From Datura wrightii (taxonomy: Eukaryota > Streptophyta > Magnoliopsida > Solanales > Solanaceae): a stretch of 64,000 nucleotides of DNA. The stretch is from assembly GCA_035772735.1 (NCBI GenBank), contig JASDFA010000003.1, forward strand, positions 125,107,001 to 125,171,000, given 5' to 3'. The notes under the pieces are model-generated. The model saw only the letters and a list, made by a program, of their open reading frames with translations, was not told the origin of the DNA and did not search any database. Positions 21,581 through 34,000 of the stretch are shown piece by piece (positions within the stretch are counted from its first letter, which is position 1; each line of letters starts with the position of its first letter). The position numbers and the translations under genes were made by a program.

Positions 21581-23080
21581 ATTTCTGGAAGTATTTTTTC
21601 TACTAGCTTCATTTGTGTTGTATTCGAACTATCCCCCCGGAAGATATTTCTATATAACTTTCTTGCATATTACACTGCTGTCTACCTGCTCAAAGAATTG
21701 TATCAGTGGTGACCATTTCTTTGGTATGACCCTGCACCAAGGATAAGTTGCTTTGGCCAAAAGATATAAGTTGAGCTAGTGAACAACATAAATATGCTAG
21801 GGAGAGTAATGTGAGTCAGAGAATCATGTGCTAAGACTAGTAATACAAAGTTTTGATATTACAAATCAGTAGCAAAATATACAAGAATCAGATCCTTTAA
21901 AGCTCTCAATAATGGATTGGTAGTGTCCAATAACAAAATACCACAAGAGAATCAGTTCCTTTTTATGTGTACTACAAAGAGCTACTATCAAAAGTGCATC
22001 ACAAGCAGTGAAAAAACAGTGAAGGAATCAAGTCCTTCATAGTAGGTTGGAGGAGATTAAGCCAAGGCGAATTTCAAGCGCATAGAAAAATTCTTTGAGG
22101 AATTAGGATTGCGATAAATATAATAAAATACAGAGCAAGAAGAATATGAAAACATTATCATATTTACCAATAAGGAAGAGATTAGAAAAATCGGAGAAAA
22201 TAGTTAATGCATGAAGATTAAAACCAAGTCAAACTTGGATTAGATTATTCAAAAGTCTTATACTAATCCATGTTGAATTGGAAAAACAAGAAACAACGAT
22301 CTACTCCTATATAAAGCATCTCACTGATATTGCTAAACAGGAAAAAAAAAATAGACACATCAGAAAAAGAGAGTAAGAGAAAGATCTTAACACAGAGTAT
22401 TCTTTCTATTGTGAGAAATCAACTGACTATAACCAAAAATCTACTACTATCAAGATACATTCATAATAGTTCTTTCTGTTTGAAGTTAGATTCATTGTAA
22501 ACTTTTACTTTGTTAGTTTATTTGTATTAGGTATTATTTTGAGTTGTAAGGGTCAATAACTGGGTAGAATTATTGAGAAAGTTAGGCTACAATTAAATCG
22601 TATTACATGAGGGGTGTGTGTGTGTGTGTGAGGGAAGGGCGGGGGGGGGGGGGGGGGGGGGAGGTACTATATTGGTTAGCTCCTTCGGTGTTATAGTAGT
22701 TAGTTTCTTAAAACTTGTAAATTCAAATTTATTGGTAATTAAGAGAGAGAAAGAGAGAGAGAGGTTGCTTGCTTTTTTTTTTTAGGACTCCGAGGAGAGG
22801 AGTGTTTTTATGTAAAATTATTGTGTTGATTGCTTTTATTCTAAACTTAATTATTATTTAAATTACTGAAAAGCAGATTCTTTAGTAAAAGATAAAATAT
22901 ATAATATAATATAATATGTTGGTTGCCTCATGGACCATTCTATTAAATGACGAAGTACCACTATGTCTAATAGTGTTTCTTCTTTTTCAAGGCTCCCACA
23001 TGTCATAGTAGGAGCTACTTGGTATAGTGGATTTAATTTAGAATAACAAGAAATATCCCACCATAAGATGTCTCCTTTAT
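21581..23080. other. Intergenic DNA with a possible TATA-bearing repeat
   Basis: No supported ORF. CTATATAAAGCATCTCAC at 22307-22324, followed by an A-rich leader, resembles a plant promoter or LTR U3/R junction, but I cannot define LTR ends. The microsatellite cluster is listed separately. Confidence 0.4.
22608..22765. repeat. Microsatellite cluster: (GT)n, 21-G run, (GA)n
   Basis: GTGTGTGTGTGTGTGTG (about 22614-22630) is followed by AGGGAAGGGC and 21 consecutive G at 22641-22661, then AGAGAGAGAAAGAGAGAGAG at about 22742-22762. Confidence 0.9.
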
Positions 23081-23578
23081 TGTCAGGCCCAAAAATTTGA
23101 GGCGGTGCGACCAGTACCTAGTGCCTCACTTGATCGAGCGAATCCTGCAACTAATCAATCAACAATCAACAACAAGTCTGAGACGACAAGGATTGGCACC
23201 ATATACTATATAAAAACAATGAAGAGAAACAACTAAACATCAGTGTCTACTCGATTCAATAATGAAAGCTGGTCCTCACAAACAATACATATATATAAAA
23301 TAGACCGACAAGGCTAAATATGAGCAATAACTGTATAATAGAGCTAACCAGGCCTACAACAGCAAAACCCAAAATAAAAGTTTACGAGCCTCTAAGATTA
23401 ATGATATATGATCGGGACAAGGCCTCAACCTATCCAAATGACTATCTGTATACAAAAGTCAAAACAACAAGTAACTGCAAATAATTTGGAGCTTACCAAC
23501 AGCTAGAACTCTTCTCAGCTACGTGTATCATGGTCTACCTACTGATTAACACCACAGGCATATATGCATCGTCCCTAG
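23081..23578 (-). mobile_element. Partial LTR, G2 (same family as element G)
   Basis: It starts TGTCAGGCCC with the GATCGGGACAAGGCCTC block at 23411, and follows the 8909-9390 LTR through to the hairpin block. There it is broken at GCATCGTCCCTAG (23578) by the start of LTR M. Flank TTTAT (23076-23080) is its expected TSD; the partner must lie beyond the window. Confidence 0.65.
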
Positions 23579-26330
23579 TGTTATGCCCCCTCATTGGGAG
23601 ACGTAGTTGACAACTGATGCCAAACTGGACCCTGAGCTGACCTAACTGGACATATACACCTCTGGTGCATACCAACAACACATAATCAAGAAAACAATCA
23701 TATATGTCTCGGCTTAAAGAAGCCCTTATCCATCAAGGCATAATACAACCACCTGCTCAGATATTTGACTAATACGATAGTTCACAATAATAATAACATT
23801 CTATGAGGGCCGACGATACCACCATGGTGTCTAATATCACAAATCTCTATGTGGACCGACAAGACCATCATGGTGTCTAAACTCAAATAAGTTGAAAGTA
23901 AACATATATACAAGGGCCATTAAGACCATCAAATTGTTGACACAACACAATAAGTCAACCTAGCCAACAATATACTTCTATACAATCCCATTGTCTGCAA
24001 GCCTCTAAAGAGTAAATACTTGACCGGGACAGGGCCTTGACCTACTAAAAAAAACTATCTAACAAAATACAGGCAAACCTCTAAAGTATGGCAACTCTAG
24101 AAGAGAGGAGCTGACCAATGTACTGAGCCTGAACTACTACTGAGGAGATCTCTAAACCTATCTGTTAGAATTTTCAAGCAAGAGTGCAGCGTCCCCAGGC
24201 TTGGACATCAGTATAACAATGCACTGAGTATGTAAGGCAATAATAATAAGTTGGAACTGAAATGATATAAAGAACTAAATATAAGCAACTATTAGAATAA
24301 GAGGATAACTTGAAATATTTTATTAAGTTGTACAAGAAGCTAAACAAGCTATAATCAATCAAGAACCTGACCTGGCCCCCATAAGCCTGACAGGTACAAA
24401 CAACAAATAATAACCTACTTGAGCCTCCATAAGCCTTGACAGGAACACCTCAATTTATATCCCCCAATTTGTAACACTATAGCTCCATAGGCAAGCTATA
24501 GCTATATCTTGAGCACACTTGGCTTCTGTATCTGTATCTTGAGCCTTCTAGGCTCATGCAGCTGTCTGAGCCTTTTATGCTCTAGTAACTACACCCTGAG
24601 CACATAAGGCTTTAATAAAGGTTAGTAATGCCAACTTAGGTATAAAAAAATTTCATAAGTGAGTAGACTTCAATATGGCTCTGCAGGCTTCAATATGGTC
24701 TTTCTAGACATTTTATAACTCTTATATGCAAAGTATAACCCCATAGGTAAGGTACGCTTGTCAATAACCTTTCTAGGCAATATGTAAATGGAAAACTATA
24801 TGTATATGGCTCGAAGACTTAGTCCCAAATACTAATAGTTGACGAGATATCCAATGTAGGCATCAAACAATCTTCTAATTTATCAACAAGTAAGGTGGCT
24901 TTCTAAGTGACCTACACAACGATATGTATGTCTTATCAAAGTGTAAGGTCACTAACAAATAAGTGGAATACCTATCAACTCACTATGATTACTCAACAGG
25001 CAGCCACAACATTTTTTACCCAAAGATAGAACTACAACTCTAATTCTTTAGCTCTATAGGCGTTGAGATACACCAAAGGCTCGTAGGTGAGCTATGTAAT
25101 CTATAGGCATTACAATCACATAGTTTTTACGCCAAACTAATCATTATGTTGCCAATATAAGTATGAAATTCTAAGTAACTAATCACAAATCCCTTAAGGC
25201 ATCGAAAAGGAAACAAACTATCAATAGATAACTAAACGATGTCAATTTATACGAGAAGATTCATATGTTGCTTTTAACACATTGCAGCAGTTAGACAAGA
25301 CTAATCCTAATAAGAGAAGCTCACATGTATACATATATGTAACTCTAGCAACCAACTCAATCAACAACTATTATGGCTATGAGTACTATGGCGATAAAGA
25401 ATAAGTCGTATCAACTATACGACGAAGAAAACTTGTCGAAAAAGGTTTAGCCTTAACATACCTCATAAGCAAATCTATATTCCAACTATTCTCAATCAAA
25501 TCTTCAATTATCTACTGAAGAAAAATATTCACAATGTTCTACAACTTCATAGCTACCTAAAGTAATCCACAATGCAACAAATGAAAAGAATTTCTGATGT
25601 CGATATCCGTTTCAATATATAGTTTATAACCTTCAAATTAATAATGGAGGGAGGGATAGAAACCCTTACCATAAAATCTACAAGAGAAAAGAGTCATAAA
25701 AACCTCCTCAACAATTTTCCCCTTTGAAGAACTCGCAGTCAAAGCCGAAATCGATGAAACAAATGTGTTCTAGTCGCTCTCCACGACTACCCCGATTTTT
25801 ACCTTAATTTTGGGGAATTTAGATGGTGAAATTTACTAATATGAAAGATTGGAACCCTAAGAATCAGAGGAATACAATATTATTTAATTTGGGAAAATTT
25901 TAAAATGAAAAAGACATCCCAAGTCATATAGATATATTCTCACCAACATGGAGCCAACCTCCACGTGCCTGCTTGTGCAGTCTTGCAAATACGCGAATAT
26001 CTCTATATTCTGAAGTTATATTGGAAAACCATTTAGTGTGTTGGATACTAGATTTATAGACCTTTAATTTTATAGTAGTAGGCCTCCTAACTCTTTATAG
26101 ATTGGAAGAAAAGCTCTGAGACATATGACCCAAATTTCAGAGAATTTCTTAAAGTAATTTGTGATAACTTTTGCTTTTTTCTTGTTTTATAATTTTCTCA
26201 ACTTCAAATATTAATGTACGATCATTGAGAGATTTGAATACCTTATAACAAATTATTCTTATGGTATTAATCGCTCTTGTCCATATCTCAAAAGTACGAG
26301 TTTATCACTAAAATTATATGGGGTGTTACA
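23579..26330 (-). mobile_element. 3' LTR of Tekay-type element M
   Basis: It runs from TGTTATGCCCCC at 23579 to GGGGTGTTACA ending at 26330 (2752 bp). It contains its own GACCGGGACAGGGCC block (24015), hairpin block (24188-24235), minus-strand splice acceptor-like ATTTCAG (about 24262) and donor-like GAGGTATGTTAAGG (about 25465). A polypurine tract follows at 26331, so in the minus orientation this is the 3' LTR. Confidence 0.75.
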
Positions 26331-26362
26331 TCCTTCCCCCTTTAGGAACATTCGTCCTCAAA
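26331..26362 (-). promoter_or_regulatory. Polypurine tract of element M
   Basis: The minus strand reads CCTAAAGGGGGAAGGA immediately before the LTR start. This is the expected primer for plus-strand DNA synthesis. Confidence 0.7.
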
Positions 26363-26599
26363 CGTAACTTAGATTCACGAATTGAAGTTTGTAGTAAGAG
26401 TCTCCTCTATGAAATGGACTATCTATAAACCTGAAACGCAGAAAAGTCCAACCTAGGCGTCTCATAGGACGTCAAAAATAGCTAACAGCACAGCTCCACA
26501 ACAATAATGCAAGCAAAATACAACAACAATAATAATAAGCAACAATATAAAGACGGAATAGGTATCTTACCTCACTATAGTAATCTAAACTGATATGAT

Positions 26600-27007
26600 A
26601 TCATCTTGGGGTCTGAAATAAGTGAGGGTACCTGGATCGCATGTCATCCTCAACTTCCCGATTTGCTTCTTCCACATTCCTGTTTCTCCATAGGAATTTA
26701 ATAGAATCCACTTCCTTGTTCCTCATTCTTCGGTCCTGTCGATATCATATGGAAATTGGAGTTTTCTCATAGGACATGTCCTATGTGATCTGAATATCCT
26801 CAACTGGGACACCCTAATAAGAGTCTCTTATGCACTTTCGTAGCATTAATACATGAAAAATTAAATGAAAAGATTCTAACCCTAAAGGAAACTCTAGCTC
26901 GTAAGCTACTTGGCATATCTTCCGGAGGACCCGGTATAGACCTATGAATCTTGGGCTAAGCTTGCCCTTTTTGCCAAATCTCGTAACGTCCTTCATAGGA
27001 GAGATTT
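26600..27007 (-). pseudogene. Integrase C-terminus and chromodomain fragment of element M
   Basis: The minus strand encodes KISPMKDVTRFGKKGKLSPR, then VAYELEFPLGLESFH and, past a stop near 26815, a chromodomain-like tail (NKEVDSIKFLWRNRNVEE, RSRYPHLFQ). These are the last blocks of a Tekay integrase. It is truncated at 27007/27008, where element I begins; the upstream integrase, RT and gag must lie to the right of everything nested here. Confidence 0.75.
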
Positions 27008-28393
27008 TGATATGTCAGGAATTAATGACACATCTTTACTTCATTTCATAGCATTTTGAATATGTTTAGGGGTTAAATTAAGTGGAAACTCACCTTATTA
27101 TGCTATGTTGCAGGAATTCAAGCAAAGTAAAGACGAAAGGAGTTAAAGCTAGAAAAACATCCAAAGGACGAGACAATCTATGGACCATTTGTCTAAGACG
27201 GTCTGTATCATCCACCGTCCAATTTCAACAGAAGATTCCAAAAACCAAGCTAACAGGATTCTTTAATGATGGTTTGAAGGATGGACCGTCTTTTCAAAAG
27301 ATGGTCCCTCAATTGAATGACAGACTCAAGCTAGTTAGAAGTGGAATTCTAAAATGCGGTGCAAGGGATGAACCATCTTTTCCAAAGACGGTCTATCGAC
27401 CAATGGACAAAAAGCTGGCGGATAGAAGCCAAATTGCAGAGTACGGATCAAAGGACGGTCCATACTTCCAAAGGACGATCCATTCCTGTACACCTGACAC
27501 TCTGAAGTTTGAATTAATTAGGATTTTTGGGACATAGTATAAATAGATTTTTCTTGTAATTTTTAAAGGATTTTTTCAATTTTCAGTTCATGTTTTTAGT
27601 AGAGAGTAGAATTAGCTAGTTAGCCCTAATTTTGATAGTATATTCCAGAACTTAGCTGGTAATTTAAATAATCTATTTCATCTATTAGAGATCTCTTGTT
27701 TAATTTCAATTTCTCTTGGTAAGCGTATCTAATTACTTTAATTGTCTTATTCTTCTTGCTATGGGTAACTAAACCCAGATCTAGGATAGTGAACTCTAAT
27801 AATCTCAATTTTGTAAAATTGAGTTTGGGCTTATGAACATTTGATTGATTTTTGCTTTGTAGTGTGTGATTGGTGATGAAAGTCATCTAATCCTGCCCAA
27901 TTATCTTTAAGGCTTGAAAGAATAAATTTAGGTTGGTTTAGCCTCAATCAAGAATAATTCAAGGCATAACCCTTGTTTAATAGATTTTCCTAAACATAGG
28001 TTGAATTCCAATTGGCAACAAACAATTGGGTAGAAGGGAGTTCTCTTTAATTTGATAAAATTGAAGTAGATTGGCACCTATGGTGATATTTAAAGATACC
28101 TATGCTTGCATGTTCAACCTTAGCCCATTCTCAATCCTTCCACTTTGGGTAATTTAGGGGGATCGACCCATAATTGGGGTCAATTCCATAGAATTGTCTC
28201 AAATTGATTACAATCCTAGCATATTGCACTTTATAGCTGTAATTAAATTTTACTTCTCTCCATTTGAATAGACTTTAATCTTGCAATATTATACTAATTA
28301 GTAAAAAATAGTTTGGGCTTCGAGTAGTCTTTGTGAGGTTCGACCCCAACTTCTCTTTGGTTCTATGTTTATTGCGATCGTTTACGCTACTCA
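27008..28393 (+). mobile_element. 5' LTR of Tat/Athila-type element I
   Basis: It starts TGATATGTCAGG at 27008, directly inside the M integrase (expected TSD GATTT, 27003-27007). TATAAATAG at 27538-27546 follows a cluster of GACGGTCY/GGACCGTC inverted words (27190-27490). The end near GATCGTTTACGCTACTCA (28393) follows the GGTTCGACCCCAAC block also seen at the end of LTR J. The right end is approximate. Confidence 0.6.
27190..27490 (+). repeat. Palindromic repeat cluster of LTR I
   Basis: GACGGTCTGTATC, CCACCGTCC, GATGGACCGTC, AAGATGGTCC, AAGACGGTCTATCGACC, AAGGACGGTCC and AAGGACGATCC form inverted pairs over 300 bp. The TATA box lies about 48 bp downstream. Confidence 0.65.
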
Positions 28394-28510
28394 ATGTTAG
28401 GAGTGGATTTGAATGACACTAAATATTATGACATAAGCCCTATATAGACCTATCAGTCTAGTTTTCTTTCTTAGACCTATTCTTTTACTTTTTCTTTTTG
28501 GTTTTGTCAA

Positions 28511-29126
28511 TTGGTAGCCGCGCTTTCGCTCGGAGACTTAGAAAATATGTTTGTAGAAGTCAACGAGAAAGTTGACTATGCATGCACGATTGTCCCACCA
28601 AGGTTGAATGCTTCATCATTCAAGATTGACGAAAGCATCTACACTATCCTTAAGGTAGAGGGACAATTTCACAACTCCACATATGACGATCCTCATCAGC
28701 ACTTAAAAATTTTTGTTGGAGATTTTCAACCTCCACAAGAAAAATAACGTTTCAGATGAAGTTATCTGGCTATGAGTGTTCAAATACTCTTTAGCCAGTG
28801 AGGCAAGGGATTGGTTGCATAGATTCTCTCTAAACTCAATACATACATCACAAGAGTCGGTGAGTGTCTTCTTAAAGAAATGGTTTCCGCCTAGCAAAAA
28901 GAAGGAGCAAAGGGATAAGATATTCTATTGTTGCCAACTCCCGGGAGAACGGTTGTTCGAAGCTTGGGAAAGATTCTGACAAAACATCCTTCGGACGCCC
29001 AACCATGGGTTTCTAGACCACATCTTGTTAGAAAATTTTTACATTGGGTTGGATTTTTTGACACAATGCATTGCCAATAATGCTGCTGGTGAATGCTTCA
29101 TGGACTAGACATTTGATGTCACCAAG
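28511..29126 (+). pseudogene. Tat/Athila gag fragment of element I
   Basis: Two overlapping frames carry one gag. 28511-28747 encodes the N-terminal part (VPPRLNASSFKIDESI, DDPHQHLKIFVGDF). 28776-28979, in another frame, encodes the retrotransposon-gag core (SEARDWLHRFSLNSI, FLKKWFPPSKKKEQRDKI, GERLFEAWERF). After a TGA the same frame continues with ILRTPNHGFLDH and FYIGLDFLTQCI. A frameshift between about 28745 and 28775 and several stops show that it is dead. The gag is cut at TFDVTK (29126) by LTR H2. Confidence 0.75.
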
Positions 29127-29777
29127 TGCACGCAAGCGCACGTGGTCGTCAAGTAATATAGGACGGTGAAGTCCTGTTATCATACCCACATAGACTTGAT
29201 AGACTGATTACTTAAGTTTTTGAACTTTCATTTCACTATTCAAATAAACACAAGTAAAATAGGGAAAAATGGTTTTTGGGATTAGTCTATGAGTTTAGAA
29301 TTCGAATACACTAGACAACATTCTTCTAAGATTGCTAGTTGCAAGTTACTATTCCATTTCTTACTATTGTCCCGAACATGCAAGGACTATCTCATCAACC
29401 CTAATACCTATATTCCTATGGTTGCAGGAGAAACATGAGACGACGGTTCACGATACTTGTTTCAACTAAAAGGGTTGTAGGGTATATCCCCATCCTCAAC
29501 AACGAAATCACCTCTTAAACTATTTGAACAAGATTATTGAAATCTATTTTATGCTTCCTTTTAACCCTCTTAGTTCCCTTTCCCGAGTTCAACCAAGAGC
29601 TAACAGATAATATTCAAAAGGTGCTCAGTCTACGAATAATCAATAAAAACAAGTAAGCATAAACAATCTTTGAAAAAACAATTTAAAATCTAGCATAAAC
29701 AAACAATAACACTACAACCACCATCCATGGATAAAACCCCAAATAGGAGTTTAGCCACTCATGTTCAAGTGTAAAAC
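29127..29777 (-). mobile_element. Tat/Athila-type LTR H2, left part
   Basis: It starts TGCACGCAAGCGCACGTGG at 29127, the reverse of an LTR 3' end, and aligns with H1 (7141-7410) up to 29777, where LTR B interrupts it. H1 continues without interruption at the homologous point. The expected TSD is CCAAG (29122-29126); the partner lies outside the window. Confidence 0.65.
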
Positions 29778-31076
29778 TGTCACGACTAGAATGACCGTGA
29801 TTGGAACCCATACTAACCTTCGATGGGTGAACCAACCATTTCCAACTATTACCCTCAAAATCATAAACATTCAGGATGAATATAACACATTTGACAATAA
29901 ATTGGTGAGTCGTTGATATAATTTAAGGAACCAAAATCAACTTTTACAATAGTACTCCCGGAACCTGATTGTCATTGCACTTTAAGACGTCTATCTTACA
30001 TTGTCTAGGATTGAATCAAATCAAAATAAATAAAAGTTGTAATATATGGAAAAGAGACATCTTCGGAGGTGGAGTAGAACTGCACATCTTGCATCGTTCA
30101 CCTTTTAGATAGTCTGCTGCTGCTCTAGAGGTGAGGTCAAAATGAGCTTCCGGGATCGAATTTTGCACTCAGAAAAGAAGTGCAGGAGTAGATTTAGTAT
30201 GAAACACAATACTGGTAGGCATCATCGGCTGACCTTACATAATAAAATGCATACATAGAGACAATGATATACAATTAGACCATAATATGATTCATGTATA
30301 AACATACTCATACCAGAAAGTAAATCTACTTAGGTGCTAACTGGCCTGCTCACTGATTAGGCCATCGATGCAGCAGTCGCTTGACTGTTGCCATGGTCTC
30401 GCCATGACGAAACAAGTTCCGCTGTAGTGGTACTTCCTTGGTAGTAGGTCGACTTAGTTTCACATTCAACATTTCACCATCTCTTTACGACCTACACATC
30501 ATCATAATCATCCACATATTTCACAATTATAGATAGACGAAAGATACCACGTAACCACATAAGGTATAAAATGAATCATTTTCAAAGGTTGCACAACACA
30601 ATCACTAGTTCTCATTTAAATATTCCATACGTCAAGTCATTGCAACACTTCAACAATTCAGACAGCAACCTATGACCACAAGTTCAATTCAGTCAGATAC
30701 ACATACTCGGTTCTATTCTCACATTTTTTCAATACATCAAATAACACAACAAATGGTGACATATGCCGGTGATACGCCTTCATCACATCACTATGAACAC
30801 TCAGTCACTAAACATTGATGTACATACATATCAGAGGATCTTATTTCTGTCCTTCCAGTCATGACCTGCAGGGGACTCTAGAAATCTATGTACTGTATTA
30901 GCGTGGTACCTGCTCCCACTCATATGCTCGTCAGGATGCTCCCCTCGAGCACGAACAACTCATCTCAGGATATTCATATTATTTATATTCGCTATCATAG
31001 TAAATATATAATCATTAAGTCCATTGTTATGACTTTTAGATCTCATCTTACCTCCCTCAACTTGATTATCTAAATA
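29778..31076 (-). mobile_element. 3' LTR of gypsy element B, first part
   Basis: TGTCACGACTAG at 29778 aligns with the B 5' LTR from 42331 (shared GGGTGAACCAACCATT, CACATTTGACAATAAATTGG, TCTGCTGCTCTA-type words). It is interrupted at 31076 by the CACTA transposon and continues at 37031. The left flank AAAAC (29773-29777) is the expected TSD. Confidence 0.75.
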
Positions 31077-34000
31077 CACTACAACAAAAAGGGTCTTTAG
31101 TGGTAATAAAAAATGCCTATAGCGGCAATAGGTATTGCCGCCAAAATATTTACCGGCCATTAAATTTTGGCCGTTGATATTGGCGTCGCTAAAACCTTTA
31201 GCGACCATTGAACAAAATGCTGGTAAAGGTATACTTTAGTGCGACTAAAATTTATTTGTTTTAGTGACAATTGTATAGCGGCAATTACGATGACAGCTAA
31301 ATCCTATCTATAAATGACTAACTATGCTCTTTTATTGTCCATTTTTATGGCCAGTAAATTTAATTAACTTGCCGCTAAAATTTGCATTCTTTAATGGCAA
31401 TTGATTGTAGCAATTAGAATTGCTACATTAAATAATTTAATTTTACCTTTTAACATCCATTTTGATGGTCCTTAAAATGAAATAAATTATCGCTAAAAGT
31501 CCACAAGGTTTATCAACAATTGTTTAGCCCCAATGATAATGGCTAATATATTCTTCCTAAAAATGATGTAATTTGCTAATAAATTCAATTAAGTTATTAG
31601 TAAAAGAGTGAATTTTAGTGACAATGAAGTTGGGTAAATGCTAAAAAATAAATCACTATTAATTCATAAAAACATAATATATCCCTTTAAACCTAAAACT
31701 AAAAGAAGTACTAATACAAAATATTAATGTAAAAGCTACAAAAAACATATATTGTTTGAACTAAATAACTAATGTCATTATATAACCAATCCCATCGAAA
31801 ATCATAAATTATAGTCTTCAAATAATTTCCTCAGCTCTTTATCATATTGAAATCTTTCAAATGCTAAATTTTTGAACATCAGACTATATGACCTGAGATA
31901 ATAATATCATTGTGTCAATAGATGAAAATTAAAATATAATGTTAAAAAAATCACAAGTAAACACACATACATAATTTTCCATTTCCTAAATATTGACATA
32001 CCTTGTCTTGGGTTAAACAAATTTGGATTCTTCCAATATGCCCATCGAAATAAGCTAATAAATCAATATATTTAACACCATCACACAGAAAATCACATCA
32101 AAGGTAGATGGACTCAGTATATGCTTAAACAACCCAAAGAAATTCGTCTGAATGAAGGCAAGACATTTACTTCAGAATGGATTTTCCAGAGCAAGATAAG
32201 AACTAACTCATGTTTAAGAAATTTCTAGTGATATGCATTTAAACTTGTTCTACAACACACGGATACCATATTATGCAACAACACTGGCCTATCTCAATTG
32301 ATGTTGTTGACAAAAAAGATTGGTTATAAAATCTGAGATAGGTTCAAATGGAAAGAAGATAGAGATACTCACAGTTCTCACTTTTGATGCAATGGCTATG
32401 CTAGGCCAGATTCTGTTGTTGTACAAATCAGAAAAAAATAACTAAAAACTCAAAGAAGATTTTGAGTTGTCACTGTTCCAATTGTCAACAATAACAAGAG
32501 ATACAAATATTATATCTTGTGGTAGTCGTTCATTGTTACAGTCAAAATAGAAAAATTATACCACTCATGCCAAAAGAAGCTAGTTCCTAAAGTTAGTCTA
32601 GAAATTTCTTCAAAAACCACATATTTTCAGCTCTCATTTTCAATGACACATATATTGCATGGTCATATAACTCAATTTTCATCAATTATAGACCAATCAC
32701 GCACAAATTTAATCATGTAAATTAGCTAAAACGTGAGAAACTTGAGTTTGTATAGTCATTAAACAGGAAAACAAATTTTTGATACTCTTTAAATTGTGAA
32801 GAGACTATATAATTTCTGGAGTAAAGTATGAGACCTGCACACAATATCCAAGCTGAAAGTCCACCCCCAAGCTTGAAGGAAGTCATTCTATAAACGGAGA
32901 AAGACCAATTATGATTTTTAAAGAAAAACTCAATCCATCTTTAGTGGAGGAAATGAGATCTCTTGGCCTTTTACAAAATGAAAAAAAGAAAATAGACTTT
33001 TCAGATCTCTCATGTGTAAAAGTAAAGAGCTCTTATGTGTAAAAATGAATATCTCATGTTAAAAGGCCATAAAACTAAAAAAGCTGTAACCTAAACAATT
33101 GACTATCCCAATAGTGAATATTTCAGCTAGTCTACTGAGGTATTTAAATTGGACAAAGACTAAGGATAAATGACACACAAGTATCTGAGAAGCAACTTAT
33201 ATACCCAAAATAGAGAAATAATTGAGTTTTGTAATCCTCTATATTATAATTGGTCAAACTATTTAAGCTTACACATTCTCATTTGTAACAAATGCAAGCA
33301 TTATAGGCCTGTAGCTGGTGCTGACAGTTGCTTCTCTACATTTCTCTCCATCACGCTTGGAGAATAATCAACATATTTTCTACCTACTAGATTACATTTC
33401 TAAACACTCATGAACAAAATTTCAGTTACAAATCCCCAATCTTTTACATAAATCCTAAAATTTCTCACCCAATATCCTAAATATCCTTACAACCACAAGA
33501 AATCAAGAAAAATTAGAATAAGAAATCCATGAAATTGTACAAACACTCAAGCTCAAATGATGGACGAGATGAAGAAATATTGATGTCACAAAATACCCCG
33601 CCTTAGTCACTCAAGAGTTTAAAACACTCATGATCTTTACTCAAATCTAATTCCACCTTACGCACATAAAGAGAATGTACACACGTCCCATTATTTGTGT
33701 GTAAAGGGGGTGAAGACCTATGGTCATATGCTAGCTAAAATATAAAAAGTTCTACGTGACCCTTTTAGTGGAGAATCTTAAGTGAAATTTTAACATTATT
33801 AAATTAAAATGGAGTACATACAATTAATAGAAAAATAATTAAGAACAATAATTTTGCAAGCAATTGGGGAAAAAGGAATCGAAGAATAGCATATAAAACA
33901 CCTTTATTTTAACAGAAATTGCAAATAAGAAACATACTGATTAAAGGTAAATGAAAAAATCACCCTCAAAATCTTTCTTCGATTGTTCTGTTTCTTACAA

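Noticed and set aside
21456..21746. 96-codon plus-strand ORF with hydrophobic stretches
   Set aside because: It overlaps the minus-strand RNase H fossil and shows no recognisable domain.
22307..22600. Copia LTR suggested by a TATA box and leader
   Set aside because: No TG...CA ends, PBS or polypurine tract could be placed.
27082..27537. 151-codon plus-strand ORF
   Set aside because: It coincides with the palindromic cluster of LTR I and ends at its TATA box, so it is non-coding U3.
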